From the NCBI GenBank assembly GCA_944386565.1, contig CALXBO010000018.1, positions 1-41,200 on the forward strand: a stretch of DNA of 41,200 bases, given 5' to 3'. The notes beneath the pieces were generated by a model, which made no database searches, was not told where the DNA came from, and worked only from the letters and a program-made list of their open reading frames with translations. A program made the position numbers and the translations under genes. Source of the stretch: an uncultured Ruthenibacterium sp. (GTDB lineage Bacteria > Bacillota > Clostridia > Oscillospirales > Ruminococcaceae). This document shows, one piece after another, positions 6,634 to 16,674 of the stretch (its first letter is position 1; each line of letters opens with the position of its first letter).

Positions 6634-7428
6634 GTGGGCGGGATCACACGCAAAAAACAGCGGGAAAAGCGCGAGGCGCTCGCGCGGCTCACGGCGCCGC
6701 AGCACCTCACGACGACGCACTTTCTCGAACACCGCAAGGTCGAGGGCTATGAGCAGGACCGCGAGGTGCACGACTTCTACGGATGCGACCGGCTGTGGAA
6801 ACTCGAGACAGTTTACGGGCGCGTCCAGATGGGGTACGACCCGAAGAAAGGACAGAGTTTCCTGTTCGCAAATCTCAAGACGTCCATCTACAACAACGCC
6901 GCGTCCCGCGAACAGCGCAAGATGAATGAGCGCGAGCGGATGAAAACGCTCAAGACGGGCACGCAGAACATCGCGTACAGCGCCCGCCGCCGCGCGGGCA
7001 GCACGGTGCTCGTGTACAAAGCGGAGAACAAGCCGTGGTCGGAGGCGTCCGTCGCACCGTATCTCGGCCGCGTCAATCTGGAGACGCTCGCGCAGACGAT
7101 GCCGTTTCTCGTCCGCGGCGAACACGCGGAGGCCGCCGAGGCGCGCCGCGAATACCGCAGGCTCGACAAAACGCGCAATGCGCAGTCGCTCGCGCAGCAG
7201 ACACAGCTCAGCCACTGGGTCGACCGTCTCGAGGCGATCTTTCTCCTGAAAGAACAGCAGAGCCGTCTGTTTTTCCGCCGGCTGAACACGGCGATCGACC
7301 TGCAGAAGGCAAAGATGTTCGAATATTACAGAAACGTGAAGAAAAACCGCGCCCGTGCCGCACAGGCGGTGCAGGGCATGAAACCGAACGAGGAGTCCGG
7401 AGATGGCGAGGAGCGCACAGACAACTGA
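6634..7428 (+). CDS. Unrecognised basic, helix-rich protein of the CIS operon
   Basis: I do not recognise this 264-residue family. It is strongly basic, has no signal peptide or membrane segment, and is predominantly charged and probably alpha-helical, with a central tyrosine/phenylalanine-rich region (HDFYGCDRLWKLETVYGRVQMGYD near residues 45-68) and helical, Arg/Gln-rich C-terminal half ending in an acidic tail. The start is GTG at 6634, seven bases after AGGAGG; an upstream in-frame extension overlaps the previous gene and lacks an SD. Its stop overlaps the ATPase gene by 26 bases, so the two are probably translationally coupled and may act together. Possible roles are an ATPase partner, assembly factor or cargo; none is shown. 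Confidence 0.85.
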   Translation: MGGITRKKQREKREALARLTAPQHLTTTHFLEHRKVEGYEQDREVHDFYGCDRLWKLETVYGRVQMGYDPKKGQSFLFANLKTSIYNNAASREQRKMNERERMKTLKTGTQNIAYSARRRAGSTVLVYKAENKPWSEASVAPYLGRVNLETLAQTMPFLVRGEHAEAAEARREYRRLDKTRNAQSLAQQTQLSHWVDRLEAIFLLKEQQSRLFFRRLNTAIDLQKAKMFEYYRNVKKNRARAAQAVQGMKPNEESGDGEERTDN

Positions 7429-9220
7429 AGAATATATGCGCATCGTGTGCGCCGCGGGCCGCAAGGCCGCGCTCGGCGAAGATGCCGCAGAGGAGCTGCG
7501 CGCGGTCGCGCAGGCGGAGAGCGGGGCGGAGTGCTTCCTGCCCGCCGCGCATCTGCGCGATGCGTGCGGTCTGACAGACGCCGAGACGCTGCTGTTGTAC
7601 GTGTGCATCGCCCGCATCGAAAGCGGCGAACCGCTGCCCGGCACGGCCGAGGCGCTGCGGCTTCTGGCCTCGTTCGGCGCGCCGCCGTGGGAGGGTGTTT
7701 CACCGCTCTTCACGCCCGGCGCGGACGGCGGATGCCTGCATCCGGCGGCGGTGGATTTCCTGCTCCAGCGCGCCCCGCGCCTCGGAGAGCACGCGCGGCT
7801 GGAAGTCTGCGAAGCGCGGCCGGTCTACCACTCCGCAGCGCAGCTTGAGACACTCGGCCGCTTCTTCGACGGTCTGACGGCGCCGGAGCCGGGACGCACG
7901 GCGGCCGCCGCCGTGTGCGGCGAAGAGGGAACGGGACGCAGGTTCCTGCTCTCGCAGCTCGCCGCGGAAAAGGGCTTCGCCCTGCTGTGGCTCGAGAGTC
8001 CCGACGCGATTGATGCGGACACGCTCGATTTCGTCTGCCGCATCTACAACGCGGTTCCCTGCGCCGTGAACGCCGTGTCGGCGTGGCCGCTTCTGCGCGG
8101 CGCGGCGCTCGCTCTGTACACCGCGCCCCGCGCGGGCGTCGCGGGCCTTTCGGCCGACGCGGTGCTGCGCGTCGACACGCAGCCGATGTCCGCAGCGGAC
8201 AGCATCCGAGCCGTGACCGATGTGTGCGGCACCGAAGCGGCCGCCGTCTGGGCGCAGGCCGCGGCGGTGTACCGGCCGTCCGTGTCGCGTCTGCTCGCCG
8301 CGTGCGCGCGCGCGAACGCCGCCGCGCTGTGCGGCGACACGGTCCCCGAAGCGTTTCTCGCCGCGCTGCGGCAGGAGAGCTGCGCGGCGCTCACCGAGGG
8401 CGCGCAGCGCGTCGCCGCCCGGTTCGGGTTTGATGACATCGTCCTCGCGCCCGACGCCGAACGGCGTCTGCGCGAGGTGTGCGCATTCGCCAAGGCGAGC
8501 CCCACCGTCTGGGACGGCTGGGGATTCGCCAAGCGCTCCGGCGCGGGCCGCGGCATCACGGCGCTGTTCTACGGCGCGTCCGGCACGGGCAAAACGATGG
8601 CCGCGAGCGTCGTCGCCACGGAGCTCGGGCTCGAGCTCTACCGCGTCGACCTCTCGCAGCTCATCAGCAAATACGTCGGTGAAACGCAGAAAAACATCGG
8701 CCGCGTGTTTGACGCCGCCGAGCGTGCGGACTGCGTGCTGCTGTTCGACGAGGCGGACGCGCTGTTTGCCCGCCGCTCGGACGCCGCCGACGCGCAGGAC
8801 CGCTACTCGAACGCCGAGATCGCGTACCTGCTGCAGCGCACCGAACAGTACGACGGCATCATCCTGCTGGCGACGAACCTTCTGCAGAACTTTGACGAAG
8901 CGTTCCGCCGCCGCATCGGATTCATGATCCACTTCACCGCGCCCGACGAAGCGCGCCGCCTGCGCCTGTGGCGTCTGGCCGTTCCGGACGCGGCTCCCGC
9001 CGCGAAGCTCGATTTCGGTCTTCTGGCCGCGCAGCTGGAACTCTCCGGCGCGGGCATCCGTTCGGCGGCGCTCGGCGCCGCGTATCTGGCGGCGTCCGAG
9101 GGCGGAAAGATCGACATGGAGCGCGTCGTCCGTGCGGCGCGCAGGGAGTACGAGAAAGAGGGGCGGGCGTTCCCGCCGAGGCTGGATGCGATGTATCCGC
9201 CGGAAAGGAGCAACACATGA
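7403..9220 (+). CDS. AAA+ ATPase of the contractile injection system (Afp15/Pvc15-type)
   Basis: A 605-residue protein with a long N-terminal region (about 1-350) and a C-terminal CDC48-like AAA+ module. The Walker A motif GASGTGKT is at residues 391-398, Walker B LLFDEAD at 446-452, and the second region of homology with arginine-finger candidates is FDEAFRRRIGF near 498-508. The pore-loop region SKYVGETQKNI lies between them as in FtsH/CDC48-type enzymes. AAA+ proteins of this kind are a hallmark of eCIS/PVC loci and are thought to help assembly or cargo loading. The ATG overlaps the preceding gene; the stop TGA overlaps the next ATG (ATGA). It is full length with intact catalytic motifs, unlike the signalling proteins around it. 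Confidence 0.95.
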   Translation: MARSAQTTEEYMRIVCAAGRKAALGEDAAEELRAVAQAESGAECFLPAAHLRDACGLTDAETLLLYVCIARIESGEPLPGTAEALRLLASFGAPPWEGVSPLFTPGADGGCLHPAAVDFLLQRAPRLGEHARLEVCEARPVYHSAAQLETLGRFFDGLTAPEPGRTAAAAVCGEEGTGRRFLLSQLAAEKGFALLWLESPDAIDADTLDFVCRIYNAVPCAVNAVSAWPLLRGAALALYTAPRAGVAGLSADAVLRVDTQPMSAADSIRAVTDVCGTEAAAVWAQAAAVYRPSVSRLLAACARANAAALCGDTVPEAFLAALRQESCAALTEGAQRVAARFGFDDIVLAPDAERRLREVCAFAKASPTVWDGWGFAKRSGAGRGITALFYGASGTGKTMAASVVATELGLELYRVDLSQLISKYVGETQKNIGRVFDAAERADCVLLFDEADALFARRSDAADAQDRYSNAEIAYLLQRTEQYDGIILLATNLLQNFDEAFRRRIGFMIHFTAPDEARRLRLWRLAVPDAAPAAKLDFGLLAAQLELSGAGIRSAALGAAYLAASEGGKIDMERVVRAARREYEKEGRAFPPRLDAMYPPERSNT

Positions 9221-12200
9221 AGCAGTGCAAACGGCTGGTCAGTCTGGTGCTGGCGCTGACGCTGGTGCTGGGGTTCGTCCCCTCCGGCCTCGCGGACATC
9301 CTGCCCGGCTACACCGTCGAGGCGGCGGAGACCGTGGAGATCAAAAGCGCTGAGGAACTTGTGGCGTTTCTGGCCGACAGCGGCAATCTCGGGAACAATG
9401 CGAAGCTCACGGCCGACATCGAGATCGAGTATCTCCCGGTCATGCAGGGCCGCTACACCGGCACGTTTGACGGCAACGGCCACACCATCACGCTGACGGG
9501 CAACGAGAACAATATCGTGCTGACGAAGCCCGCGAACGATCCGGACAATCCGGCTGCACAGATCCCCGAAAACGCCGAGAGCTGGGGCATGTTCTGCGAG
9601 CTGTCGGGCACGGTGAAGAACCTCGTGCTCGTCCTGGAAAACGAGCTTGTGTTCAGCGGCGAAAACGGCCCGGTCATCGACTCGTTCCTGTTTGACGTCT
9701 CGGACTACAAGAGCGGCAATGCCGATTTGTGGCCGGAGAGTGATTTCAAAGAGACGACGAAGCTCGTGTATATGGGAACGGTCGCGGGCAAGGTCACGGG
9801 CGGCACGGTGAGCAACGTCGCGCTCGTCTCCGCCGGGGACGCCACCAAGTTCATCCGCTCGGCTCTGTGCGGGCCGACGGTGTATCTCGGCGGCCTCGTC
9901 GGCTACAACGACGGCGGCACGATCCGGGAGTGCGTGGTGGACGCGATTCAGTTCCGCTCGTATGCGCTGTCCAAGCGCACGGGCGATATGATCTACGAGG
10001 CGTACACAACGTCCCTGTACATCGGCGGCATCGTGGGCGGCAATGCCGGCACGGTTTCCGACTGCCTCGCGGGCGGGCAGCCCGGCCAGTACATCATGTG
10101 CGATTCGGGCGCCGGCTCCACGATCACCAACAAGGTCACGCAGTACATGGGCGGCATCGCCGGTATGTCCAGCGGCAGCGTGAGCGGCTGCGCCGCGTTC
10201 GACCACGGCAGTTACGCCTATGTCGATACGGTGGATACGGGAAGCAGCGACCGTTCCTACTGGGTGTTCAACCGGTTCTACAAAGAGAACCAGGAGGCCG
10301 GCGTAACGTTTTATACCAATACCAACCGATCGGTCGGAGTGCTCAACGGGATCGTCGGGTCGGGAAGATGCGAAAACAGCTTTGCCTATTCGCTGAGAAC
10401 GGCGAACGGGGAAGACGGCTGCACCATGGACGACAAGAACCTGACCGGAGCCAAGAGCGCGCTGCTCACGGAGAATTCGGCCTGGACGACGGACGCGAAC
10501 GGTTATCTGACGCTGAAGTGGATGCTCCAGACGCCCGAGGTCACGATCACGATGAACGAGGGCAACTCCGACGCCTCGCTCTCCGTTAAAATGAGCGATT
10601 CCACCCCGGAAGCCGCGAAAAACCGCGAGAGCGAGTGGGACGTTGAGATCTCGGCGTACCTGCAGGGGCAGGAGACGGCGCCTCAGGTGACGGCCTTCAA
10701 TAAAGTGGAGGGCTCCGCGAGCGTCACGAGCGTGACGGTCACCGCGGCGCGCGCCGACGGCGGAACGGATTATTACACCGGAGGCACGTACCCGTTCAGC
10801 GCCACGGTCAACGGCACGAACATCGAGCAGCAGAACGTGACGTGGCAGGCTTCCAATCCGGACGACGCGGATGACGACAGCCTGAACAATGCGATGAGCG
10901 ACGGAACGCTCACGATCCCCGGGGACTACTTCGGAAGAATCAGCATCGTCGCGTCGGCGGGCAACGTCAAGAGCACGCCGTATACGATCACCGTAAATCC
11001 CGCCAAGGATCTGAAGATCGTCAACGCGGAAGGCACTTCACAGACCGTGACGGTCGAGCAGTGGCAGAAATATGACTTCGGCGTGACGTACAGCAGCTAT
11101 ACGGACCTGTCCGGAACCGTATCGTGGTCAGTGGCGCGTGACGATGGCAGCATCAAACCCGGAACGTCCGTGGACGAAAACGGCACGCTGTCCGTCGCGG
11201 GCGACGAGCCCGCCGGCACGCTGACCGTCACGGCGCTCATCGGAGCCGCAGGCGACAGCTGCAGCTCGTCGGCCGCCATCAAAGTCAACGTCACTCAGCG
11301 GCAATCGCAGACGCAGCCGCAGACGGTGGAGCAGACAAAGGATGGGGAGACCTTCTCGTATTCCGTCACCACCGGCGACAAGCTGACGCTGACGGTCGGT
11401 ACGTCCAACAAACCGCAGGAGGATGGCTATACCACCACCGGCGGCACGCCGTCCGTCACCCTGGCCAACGAAGAGGACGCCCTGACCGGAACATGGAGCA
11501 CGAACCCCTCGACGTTCACCGCAGCGAAGCCGGGCACGGCGGCGTTCACGGTCAAGCGCACGTTTACGCTCACCGAGACAAACCCCGCGCAAAGCGGGGA
11601 GCCGGATAAAAAAGAAGTGACGTGGACGGCCACGGTCACCGTGACCGTCGCGGACCCGGCGCCGGCAGAACCGGCGGCTGTGAGCGATCAGCGCACGGAG
11701 CTCGAAGCGGTGGGCGGTGAGTCGCAGACTCTCCACAATTCCTCGTCCGCCTACACAGTTGTGCTGGATCACGTCAACACTGAGAACTCCCGGTATTATC
11801 TCACCACGTCGAGCGGAGCGCCGGCGAAGAGCGCCATCTCAACGGTGATCGGAGGAAATACGATCGACATCCCGCTCTCGTACTCCGGCAACGTCGCAAA
11901 CGGCTCGCTCTATCTGTGGATGTACACCCCTTCCACGCAGGACAGCCTCGGCGACAGCAACATCGTCGGCTATCAGCTGACCGCGAACGGTGCGCAGCCG
12001 ATCGACGGATACGCGTGGTCCGAGGGCATGAGCGGTTCCGAGGGGGCCCAGAAGCTGACCTGCACCATCGCGGTCAAAAACGGCAAGCTCTCCCTGGAAG
12101 ATGCGGGCCAGACGGATGTGGATACCGTCACGATCACCTCGCTGAAGTCGCTGTTCGGCAACTATTCCAGTTTCGCCTCCGGCGAGATCCGCGTGACGGT

Positions 12201-15200
12201 GACGTGCAGGGATCTGTACGGGTACGGCGGCCGCTATTACAGCGCCGTGACGGCCTCGAACGTCGTCGGCAATGCCGCCGGCAGACCGACCATCAACCCG
12301 AACGGCAACGGCATCCTCTCGGATTACAGCTTCACGATCACCGTCCCCGAGAATTCCACCGTCTACTATCAGATCTACTACACGACAGCGGTGACCTCGG
12401 ATCAGTACCCGACGAACGAGACGGGCGTCAAATACGACGGCACGGCGGTGAAGCTCGAAGCGGGGCACGCCGCCTATACGGTCATCGCCGTGGCCTATCC
12501 GAACACGGCCGACGGCCGCCCCAGCGAACCGGACATCGTCACATACACGGCCGCGAACTTTGACGCCCCGGCACCGCCGACACTTCAGATCAACGGTGCG
12601 GCGTTCGACTCCGGCAAGACGTACCAGACCGGCGACGCCTTCACGTTCGATTATACGGCCAACGAGAACTACACCGTCTATTACACGGTCAACGGCACCG
12701 ATCCCGATCCGGCCTCGGCGGCAAAGCTGGTCTATGATCCGGATCAGCCGCCCGCGCTCGATTTCTCCACGGTGTCCGAGATCACCATCAAGGCCATCGT
12801 CTACGACGAGAGCTATCTCGTTGCCTCGGAGGTGAGCACGTACACTGTGCGCCAGCGCGCGACGATCGGCACGCCGACGCCCAGCATTGAATCGGGCGAG
12901 ATCGTCCGCACGTCCGACGTGCTGACGTTCGAGCTGCCGGAATCGTTTGTCGAGCAGCTCACATCGCTCGGACTGTTCAGTCAGGCGGAGTATGTGGAGT
13001 ACGATGCGGACGACGCCGACAACACCCTCAACAAATATGTTCAGGAATACACGAAGTACGGCGGGGACGACCCCATCGACGGCGTGAACTACCTGCTCGT
13101 CGTGGGCAGCGGCGCCACCGCGCTGCCGACCATCCGCTACCTCCTCAACGACACGGAATCGGCGCTGGACGCCGTCAACGGCCGCAGCTACCAGTACGCC
13201 GTGTGCCGTGCCTGGTCGACCACGGATGAGGACGGCGTGACGACGTGGTATTACCGCTTCACGAACCCCGCCGAGATCAGTCTCTCCGGCGAACCGGGCA
13301 GCTCCGTCACGGTGCGCGCCAAGGCGTTCGCGCCGCAGGGCACCGTGGATTACGCCGACGGCTCCGAGGTGACGTTCCGCTACACCGTGCGCGGCAAGGT
13401 CAAGGCCCCGACCGCCATCCCCGAGAGCGGAGGGACCGTCGACGTCGGAGCGAAGATCGCCCTGACGTGCGCGGACCCCGGCACAGAGATCTACTACACC
13501 ACCGACGGCAGCACTGAGCCGCAGGTCGTGTGGGTGGACCAGACGACGGACGGCGAGACGGGCGGGACCGTTGCGGCGCACTGGGAACCCGCCAACGAGC
13601 AGACCGTCCGCTATACGGGCAACTTCACCGTCCCCTATGAAAAGCAGAGCCTGTTTGTTGTGCGCGCCATCGCCGTCTCGTCCACGGATTCGCTCGAAAA
13701 CAGCGATATGGCGACCTTTACGTATCAGGTCAACGAGCTGGAGAAGGCGAGTATGCCCACGGCCAGCCCCGAGACGAGCGCTTCTGACCCCGCGGGCCTT
13801 GCCAACGGCGACCGCATCACGCTGGCCACCGAACAGGCGGGCGTCGACATCTACTACACCACCGACGGCACCACGCCCTCCTATGAGGAGCGCGACGCGT
13901 GGGACGCCGCGTACGCCGCGGCGGACGCGGACGCCAAGGGCGATGACGACGGCGCGCGCTGGTATCTGGATGACGAAGGCGAAAAGATCTTCGAGCCGAA
14001 CACGCGCATCTATTCCTTCCAGCAGGGCATCGCGATGGACGCGGACTCAAACGGACAGTTCTTTGTGACGGCCGTCGCCGTCAGCACGGAGCGCAATCCG
14101 CCCCAGTACGAGCCGTCTGAGGTCGCGCGCTTCATCTATCAGCTCGAAAAGGCCGAATCCCCGGTCGCCAGCCCCGAGACGAGCACCTCGTCGGTGTCCG
14201 TCATCGAGCCGAACACCACCATCACGCTCACGTCCGGCACCGTCGGCGCGGAGATCTACTACACGAAGGACACCACGCTGCCCGACGTGACGGACACCGA
14301 GGCCGTGAAAAAGGCCTATGCGGAGTGGCTCGCCGGCTGGAACGCGGCAAGTGAGAAGCAGCGCGGCACCGACGCGCGCGGCGTGCGCTGGTACAGCGAC
14401 GCGTCCGGCACAAAGCAAACCGAACCCTCCACCATCCCGTACGACGCGGCCGAGGGCATCACGATGCCCAAGACCATCACCACATTCTTCACGCTGCGCG
14501 CCGTGGCCGTCGTCTCCGACGGCAGCCGTGCAAACAGCGAGGTCGTCACCATCAGCTACCAGCTGCCGGAAAAGGTGCAGGCGGTCTACGCCAGCCCCAT
14601 CGGCGGCACGGCGGTCGAGTACGGCGCATCGGTCACGCTCAGCTGTTCCACCGAGGACGCGCAGATCTTCTACAAGGTCTACGAGTCCGAGCCGGGTGAG
14701 GACGACGTCCCCGTCGTCAATCAGGATCTCGCCTACACCGAACCCATCCCCATCACCAAGGAGGTCTGGATCCGGGCCGTCGCCACAAAGTCCGGCATGG
14801 AGAGCAACGTCGCGACGTATCACTACACCGTCGCGCCGACGGCGGCAGCGCCCACGGTCTCGCTGCCCGGCGGAAGCGTCGTGCCCAAGGGAACGCGCAT
14901 CACGCTGTCGGGCGAGGGCACCATCGTCTACACGCTCGACGGCTCCGACCCGAAGGCGGACGATGCGGCGAAGCAGTACGGCACCGTCGTCAACCTCGAC
15001 GGCGAGTACGGCTCCACCATCACGCTGCGGGCGTACATCCAGCGCGACGGCTACACGCCCAGCGACGTCGTCTCGTTCACCTACACCATTTGCGCGGAGG
15101 AGGACTACCTCACCATCTCCGTCGAGAGCGGTTCCGTCATCGAGTCCGGCACGAGCGTCACGCTCAGCACGGCCATCACGAACGGTCAGATCTTCTACAC

Positions 15201-16602
15201 GCTCGACGGCTCCACGCCGCAGGTGAAGAACGTTTACGCCGCCGCGGCCGGCAAGGACTACACCACGTACGAGTGGGCGTCGGCTTCGTCGTCCACCATT
15301 GCGGGCAGCGGATTCACGCTGTCGGGCAATCCGGACGCAGCCGTCGCGGTCCGCGCCATCGTCGTTGTCAACGGCGGCGAGGGCGGCCAGGTGTCCACGT
15401 TCACGTACAAATTCCAGCCGCAGGCGGCTTCGCCCACGGCCAGCATCCCCACGGGCGCGGTCGTCTTTGACGGCGCCGCCGTGACGCTCACCGCCAAGGA
15501 GGGAACCATCTACTACACCCTCGACGGCAAGGACCCGACGACGTCCTCGAGCATCTACTCCGAGCCCATCGACGTCTCCGGTTCCGCGTCCACGGTGCTG
15601 AAGGCCATGGTGGTCGTCGACGGCAAGGCCGCGAGCCCCGTCGTCACCTACCGCTACACGCGCGCCGGACAGGCGGGCACACCGGTGTTCAGCGTCACGC
15701 CCGGCGAGATCGACACCGGAACCACCGTCGCCATCACGTCCGATACGGACGAGGCGGCCATCTACTACTCCACCGACGGCACAACGCCGACGGCGGACAA
15801 TCTGCAGGACCTCACGCTCTACGTCGCGCCCATCTCCGTCACGCGCGCGGTGACCATCAAGGCCATCGCCGTCAGCGACAAGCTGGACGCGAGCGACGTC
15901 GCCGAAGCCACCTACACGGTGCGCGAACCGGCCCCGGCTCCCGAACCGCAGCAGCCGGATACGGCCGTCACCGAGACGGTCACGGACCGGCTCACCAGCC
16001 GCCGCACCTACGACAGCGCCGGTGACGGCCCGAAATACAGCGGCATCGTCCTGCGCGAGAGCGTGTGCAACACGGTGCTCAGCGCGGAGGAGGGCGCGCT
16101 GCCCGACGGCACGGTGCTCACCGTGTCGCAGGAGACGCCCTCGAAGAGCGACGCGGCCTCGGTGAACACCACCCTCGGCCAGACCGTGGCGCGTGTCTAC
16201 GCCGCGAGCCTCACGCTGAACGGCGATCCCGTCACACCCACCGGCACGGTGGAACTGGGCTTCGCGATCCCCGCCGAGTACCAGAACGGCATCGTCAGCG
16301 TCAGCCGCATCAACGACGACGGCACGCTCACGCAGTACACGGCGCGCCGCTCGGGCGGCATCGCGTACATCGAGACGGACACGCTCGGGCGCTTCGCGCT
16401 CAGCGTCCCGCAGCAGCCGGACGCGGCGGGAATCCCCACCGCATGGCTGATCGGCGGGGGCGTGCTTCTGGCCATTGCGGCCGGCGCGGCCGTCGTGCTG
16501 CTGATGCGCCGCCGTCGCCGCGCCGAAGAAGCGGCGGCCGCTGCGGAAGAGCCGCAGCCCTTTGAGGATCTGGCTGAGTTCCAGAACTTCCACGAACTGT
16601 AA
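9217..16602 (+). CDS. Giant secreted, membrane-anchored repeat surface protein (GLUG, Ig-like and chitobiase-C-terminal-like repeats)
   Basis: A 2461-residue protein. Residues 1-26 form a clear signal peptide (MKQCKRL then a hydrophobic core ending GLA). Residues about 225-325 carry three GLUG-like motifs (GGLVGYNDGG, GGIVGGNAG, GGIAGMSSG). The middle is a series of beta-sandwich/Ig-like segments. From about residue 1150 to 2240 there are nine copies of a unit built on the IYYTTDGTTP pattern, matching chitobiase/beta-hexosaminidase C-terminal (CHB_HEX_C-like) domains. Residues 2408-2430 form a membrane helix followed by five arginines and a 31-residue acidic cytoplasmic tail. No LPXTG motif or catalytic domain was seen. 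ATG overlaps the ATPase stop, and AAAGGAG precedes it, so it is translationally tied to the CIS ATPase. A role as surface adhesin, target receptor or membrane anchor of the CIS is inferred. Confidence 0.93.
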   Translation: MKQCKRLVSLVLALTLVLGFVPSGLADILPGYTVEAAETVEIKSAEELVAFLADSGNLGNNAKLTADIEIEYLPVMQGRYTGTFDGNGHTITLTGNENNIVLTKPANDPDNPAAQIPENAESWGMFCELSGTVKNLVLVLENELVFSGENGPVIDSFLFDVSDYKSGNADLWPESDFKETTKLVYMGTVAGKVTGGTVSNVALVSAGDATKFIRSALCGPTVYLGGLVGYNDGGTIRECVVDAIQFRSYALSKRTGDMIYEAYTTSLYIGGIVGGNAGTVSDCLAGGQPGQYIMCDSGAGSTITNKVTQYMGGIAGMSSGSVSGCAAFDHGSYAYVDTVDTGSSDRSYWVFNRFYKENQEAGVTFYTNTNRSVGVLNGIVGSGRCENSFAYSLRTANGEDGCTMDDKNLTGAKSALLTENSAWTTDANGYLTLKWMLQTPEVTITMNEGNSDASLSVKMSDSTPEAAKNRESEWDVEISAYLQGQETAPQVTAFNKVEGSASVTSVTVTAARADGGTDYYTGGTYPFSATVNGTNIEQQNVTWQASNPDDADDDSLNNAMSDGTLTIPGDYFGRISIVASAGNVKSTPYTITVNPAKDLKIVNAEGTSQTVTVEQWQKYDFGVTYSSYTDLSGTVSWSVARDDGSIKPGTSVDENGTLSVAGDEPAGTLTVTALIGAAGDSCSSSAAIKVNVTQRQSQTQPQTVEQTKDGETFSYSVTTGDKLTLTVGTSNKPQEDGYTTTGGTPSVTLANEEDALTGTWSTNPSTFTAAKPGTAAFTVKRTFTLTETNPAQSGEPDKKEVTWTATVTVTVADPAPAEPAAVSDQRTELEAVGGESQTLHNSSSAYTVVLDHVNTENSRYYLTTSSGAPAKSAISTVIGGNTIDIPLSYSGNVANGSLYLWMYTPSTQDSLGDSNIVGYQLTANGAQPIDGYAWSEGMSGSEGAQKLTCTIAVKNGKLSLEDAGQTDVDTVTITSLKSLFGNYSSFASGEIRVTVTCRDLYGYGGRYYSAVTASNVVGNAAGRPTINPNGNGILSDYSFTITVPENSTVYYQIYYTTAVTSDQYPTNETGVKYDGTAVKLEAGHAAYTVIAVAYPNTADGRPSEPDIVTYTAANFDAPAPPTLQINGAAFDSGKTYQTGDAFTFDYTANENYTVYYTVNGTDPDPASAAKLVYDPDQPPALDFSTVSEITIKAIVYDESYLVASEVSTYTVRQRATIGTPTPSIESGEIVRTSDVLTFELPESFVEQLTSLGLFSQAEYVEYDADDADNTLNKYVQEYTKYGGDDPIDGVNYLLVVGSGATALPTIRYLLNDTESALDAVNGRSYQYAVCRAWSTTDEDGVTTWYYRFTNPAEISLSGEPGSSVTVRAKAFAPQGTVDYADGSEVTFRYTVRGKVKAPTAIPESGGTVDVGAKIALTCADPGTEIYYTTDGSTEPQVVWVDQTTDGETGGTVAAHWEPANEQTVRYTGNFTVPYEKQSLFVVRAIAVSSTDSLENSDMATFTYQVNELEKASMPTASPETSASDPAGLANGDRITLATEQAGVDIYYTTDGTTPSYEERDAWDAAYAAADADAKGDDDGARWYLDDEGEKIFEPNTRIYSFQQGIAMDADSNGQFFVTAVAVSTERNPPQYEPSEVARFIYQLEKAESPVASPETSTSSVSVIEPNTTITLTSGTVGAEIYYTKDTTLPDVTDTEAVKKAYAEWLAGWNAASEKQRGTDARGVRWYSDASGTKQTEPSTIPYDAAEGITMPKTITTFFTLRAVAVVSDGSRANSEVVTISYQLPEKVQAVYASPIGGTAVEYGASVTLSCSTEDAQIFYKVYESEPGEDDVPVVNQDLAYTEPIPITKEVWIRAVATKSGMESNVATYHYTVAPTAAAPTVSLPGGSVVPKGTRITLSGEGTIVYTLDGSDPKADDAAKQYGTVVNLDGEYGSTITLRAYIQRDGYTPSDVVSFTYTICAEEDYLTISVESGSVIESGTSVTLSTAITNGQIFYTLDGSTPQVKNVYAAAAGKDYTTYEWASASSSTIAGSGFTLSGNPDAAVAVRAIVVVNGGEGGQVSTFTYKFQPQAASPTASIPTGAVVFDGAAVTLTAKEGTIYYTLDGKDPTTSSSIYSEPIDVSGSASTVLKAMVVVDGKAASPVVTYRYTRAGQAGTPVFSVTPGEIDTGTTVAITSDTDEAAIYYSTDGTTPTADNLQDLTLYVAPISVTRAVTIKAIAVSDKLDASDVAEATYTVREPAPAPEPQQPDTAVTETVTDRLTSRRTYDSAGDGPKYSGIVLRESVCNTVLSAEEGALPDGTVLTVSQETPSKSDAASVNTTLGQTVARVYAASLTLNGDPVTPTGTVELGFAIPAEYQNGIVSVSRINDDGTLTQYTARRSGGIAYIETDTLGRFALSVPQQPDAAGIPTAWLIGGGVLLAIAAGAAVVLLMRRRRRAEEAAAAAEEPQPFEDLAEFQNFHEL
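12670..15900 (+). repeat. Tandem CHB_HEX_C-like repeat region in the giant surface gene
   Basis: Nine related coding units centre near 12673, 13486, 13846, 14251, 14662, 14920, 15187, 15508 and 15760. The core ATCTACTACACCACCGACGG is identical between the copies at about 13489 and 13849. Three adjacent units (13486, 13846, 14251) carry long insertions after the TTDG core, the last two rich in Asp/Glu/Ala and ending in a similar RWY motif, implying local duplication. Confidence 0.75.
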
Positions 16603-16616
16603 CCCATCCGGCCCGC

Positions 16617-16640
16617 CGCGCGGGCGGCACTGCCCGCGCG
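16617..16640 (+). promoter_or_regulatory. Intercistronic hairpin after the giant surface gene
   Basis: A perfect 9-bp stem (CGCGCGGGC, six-base loop, GCCCGCGCG) lies 14 bases after the stop in the 72-base gap. No T-run follows, so it may stabilise or process the mRNA or partly attenuate transcription into the next genes. Confidence 0.5.
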
Positions 16641-16674
16641 CGGCCGAACATTCTGACAGAAAGCAGGCGGACCG

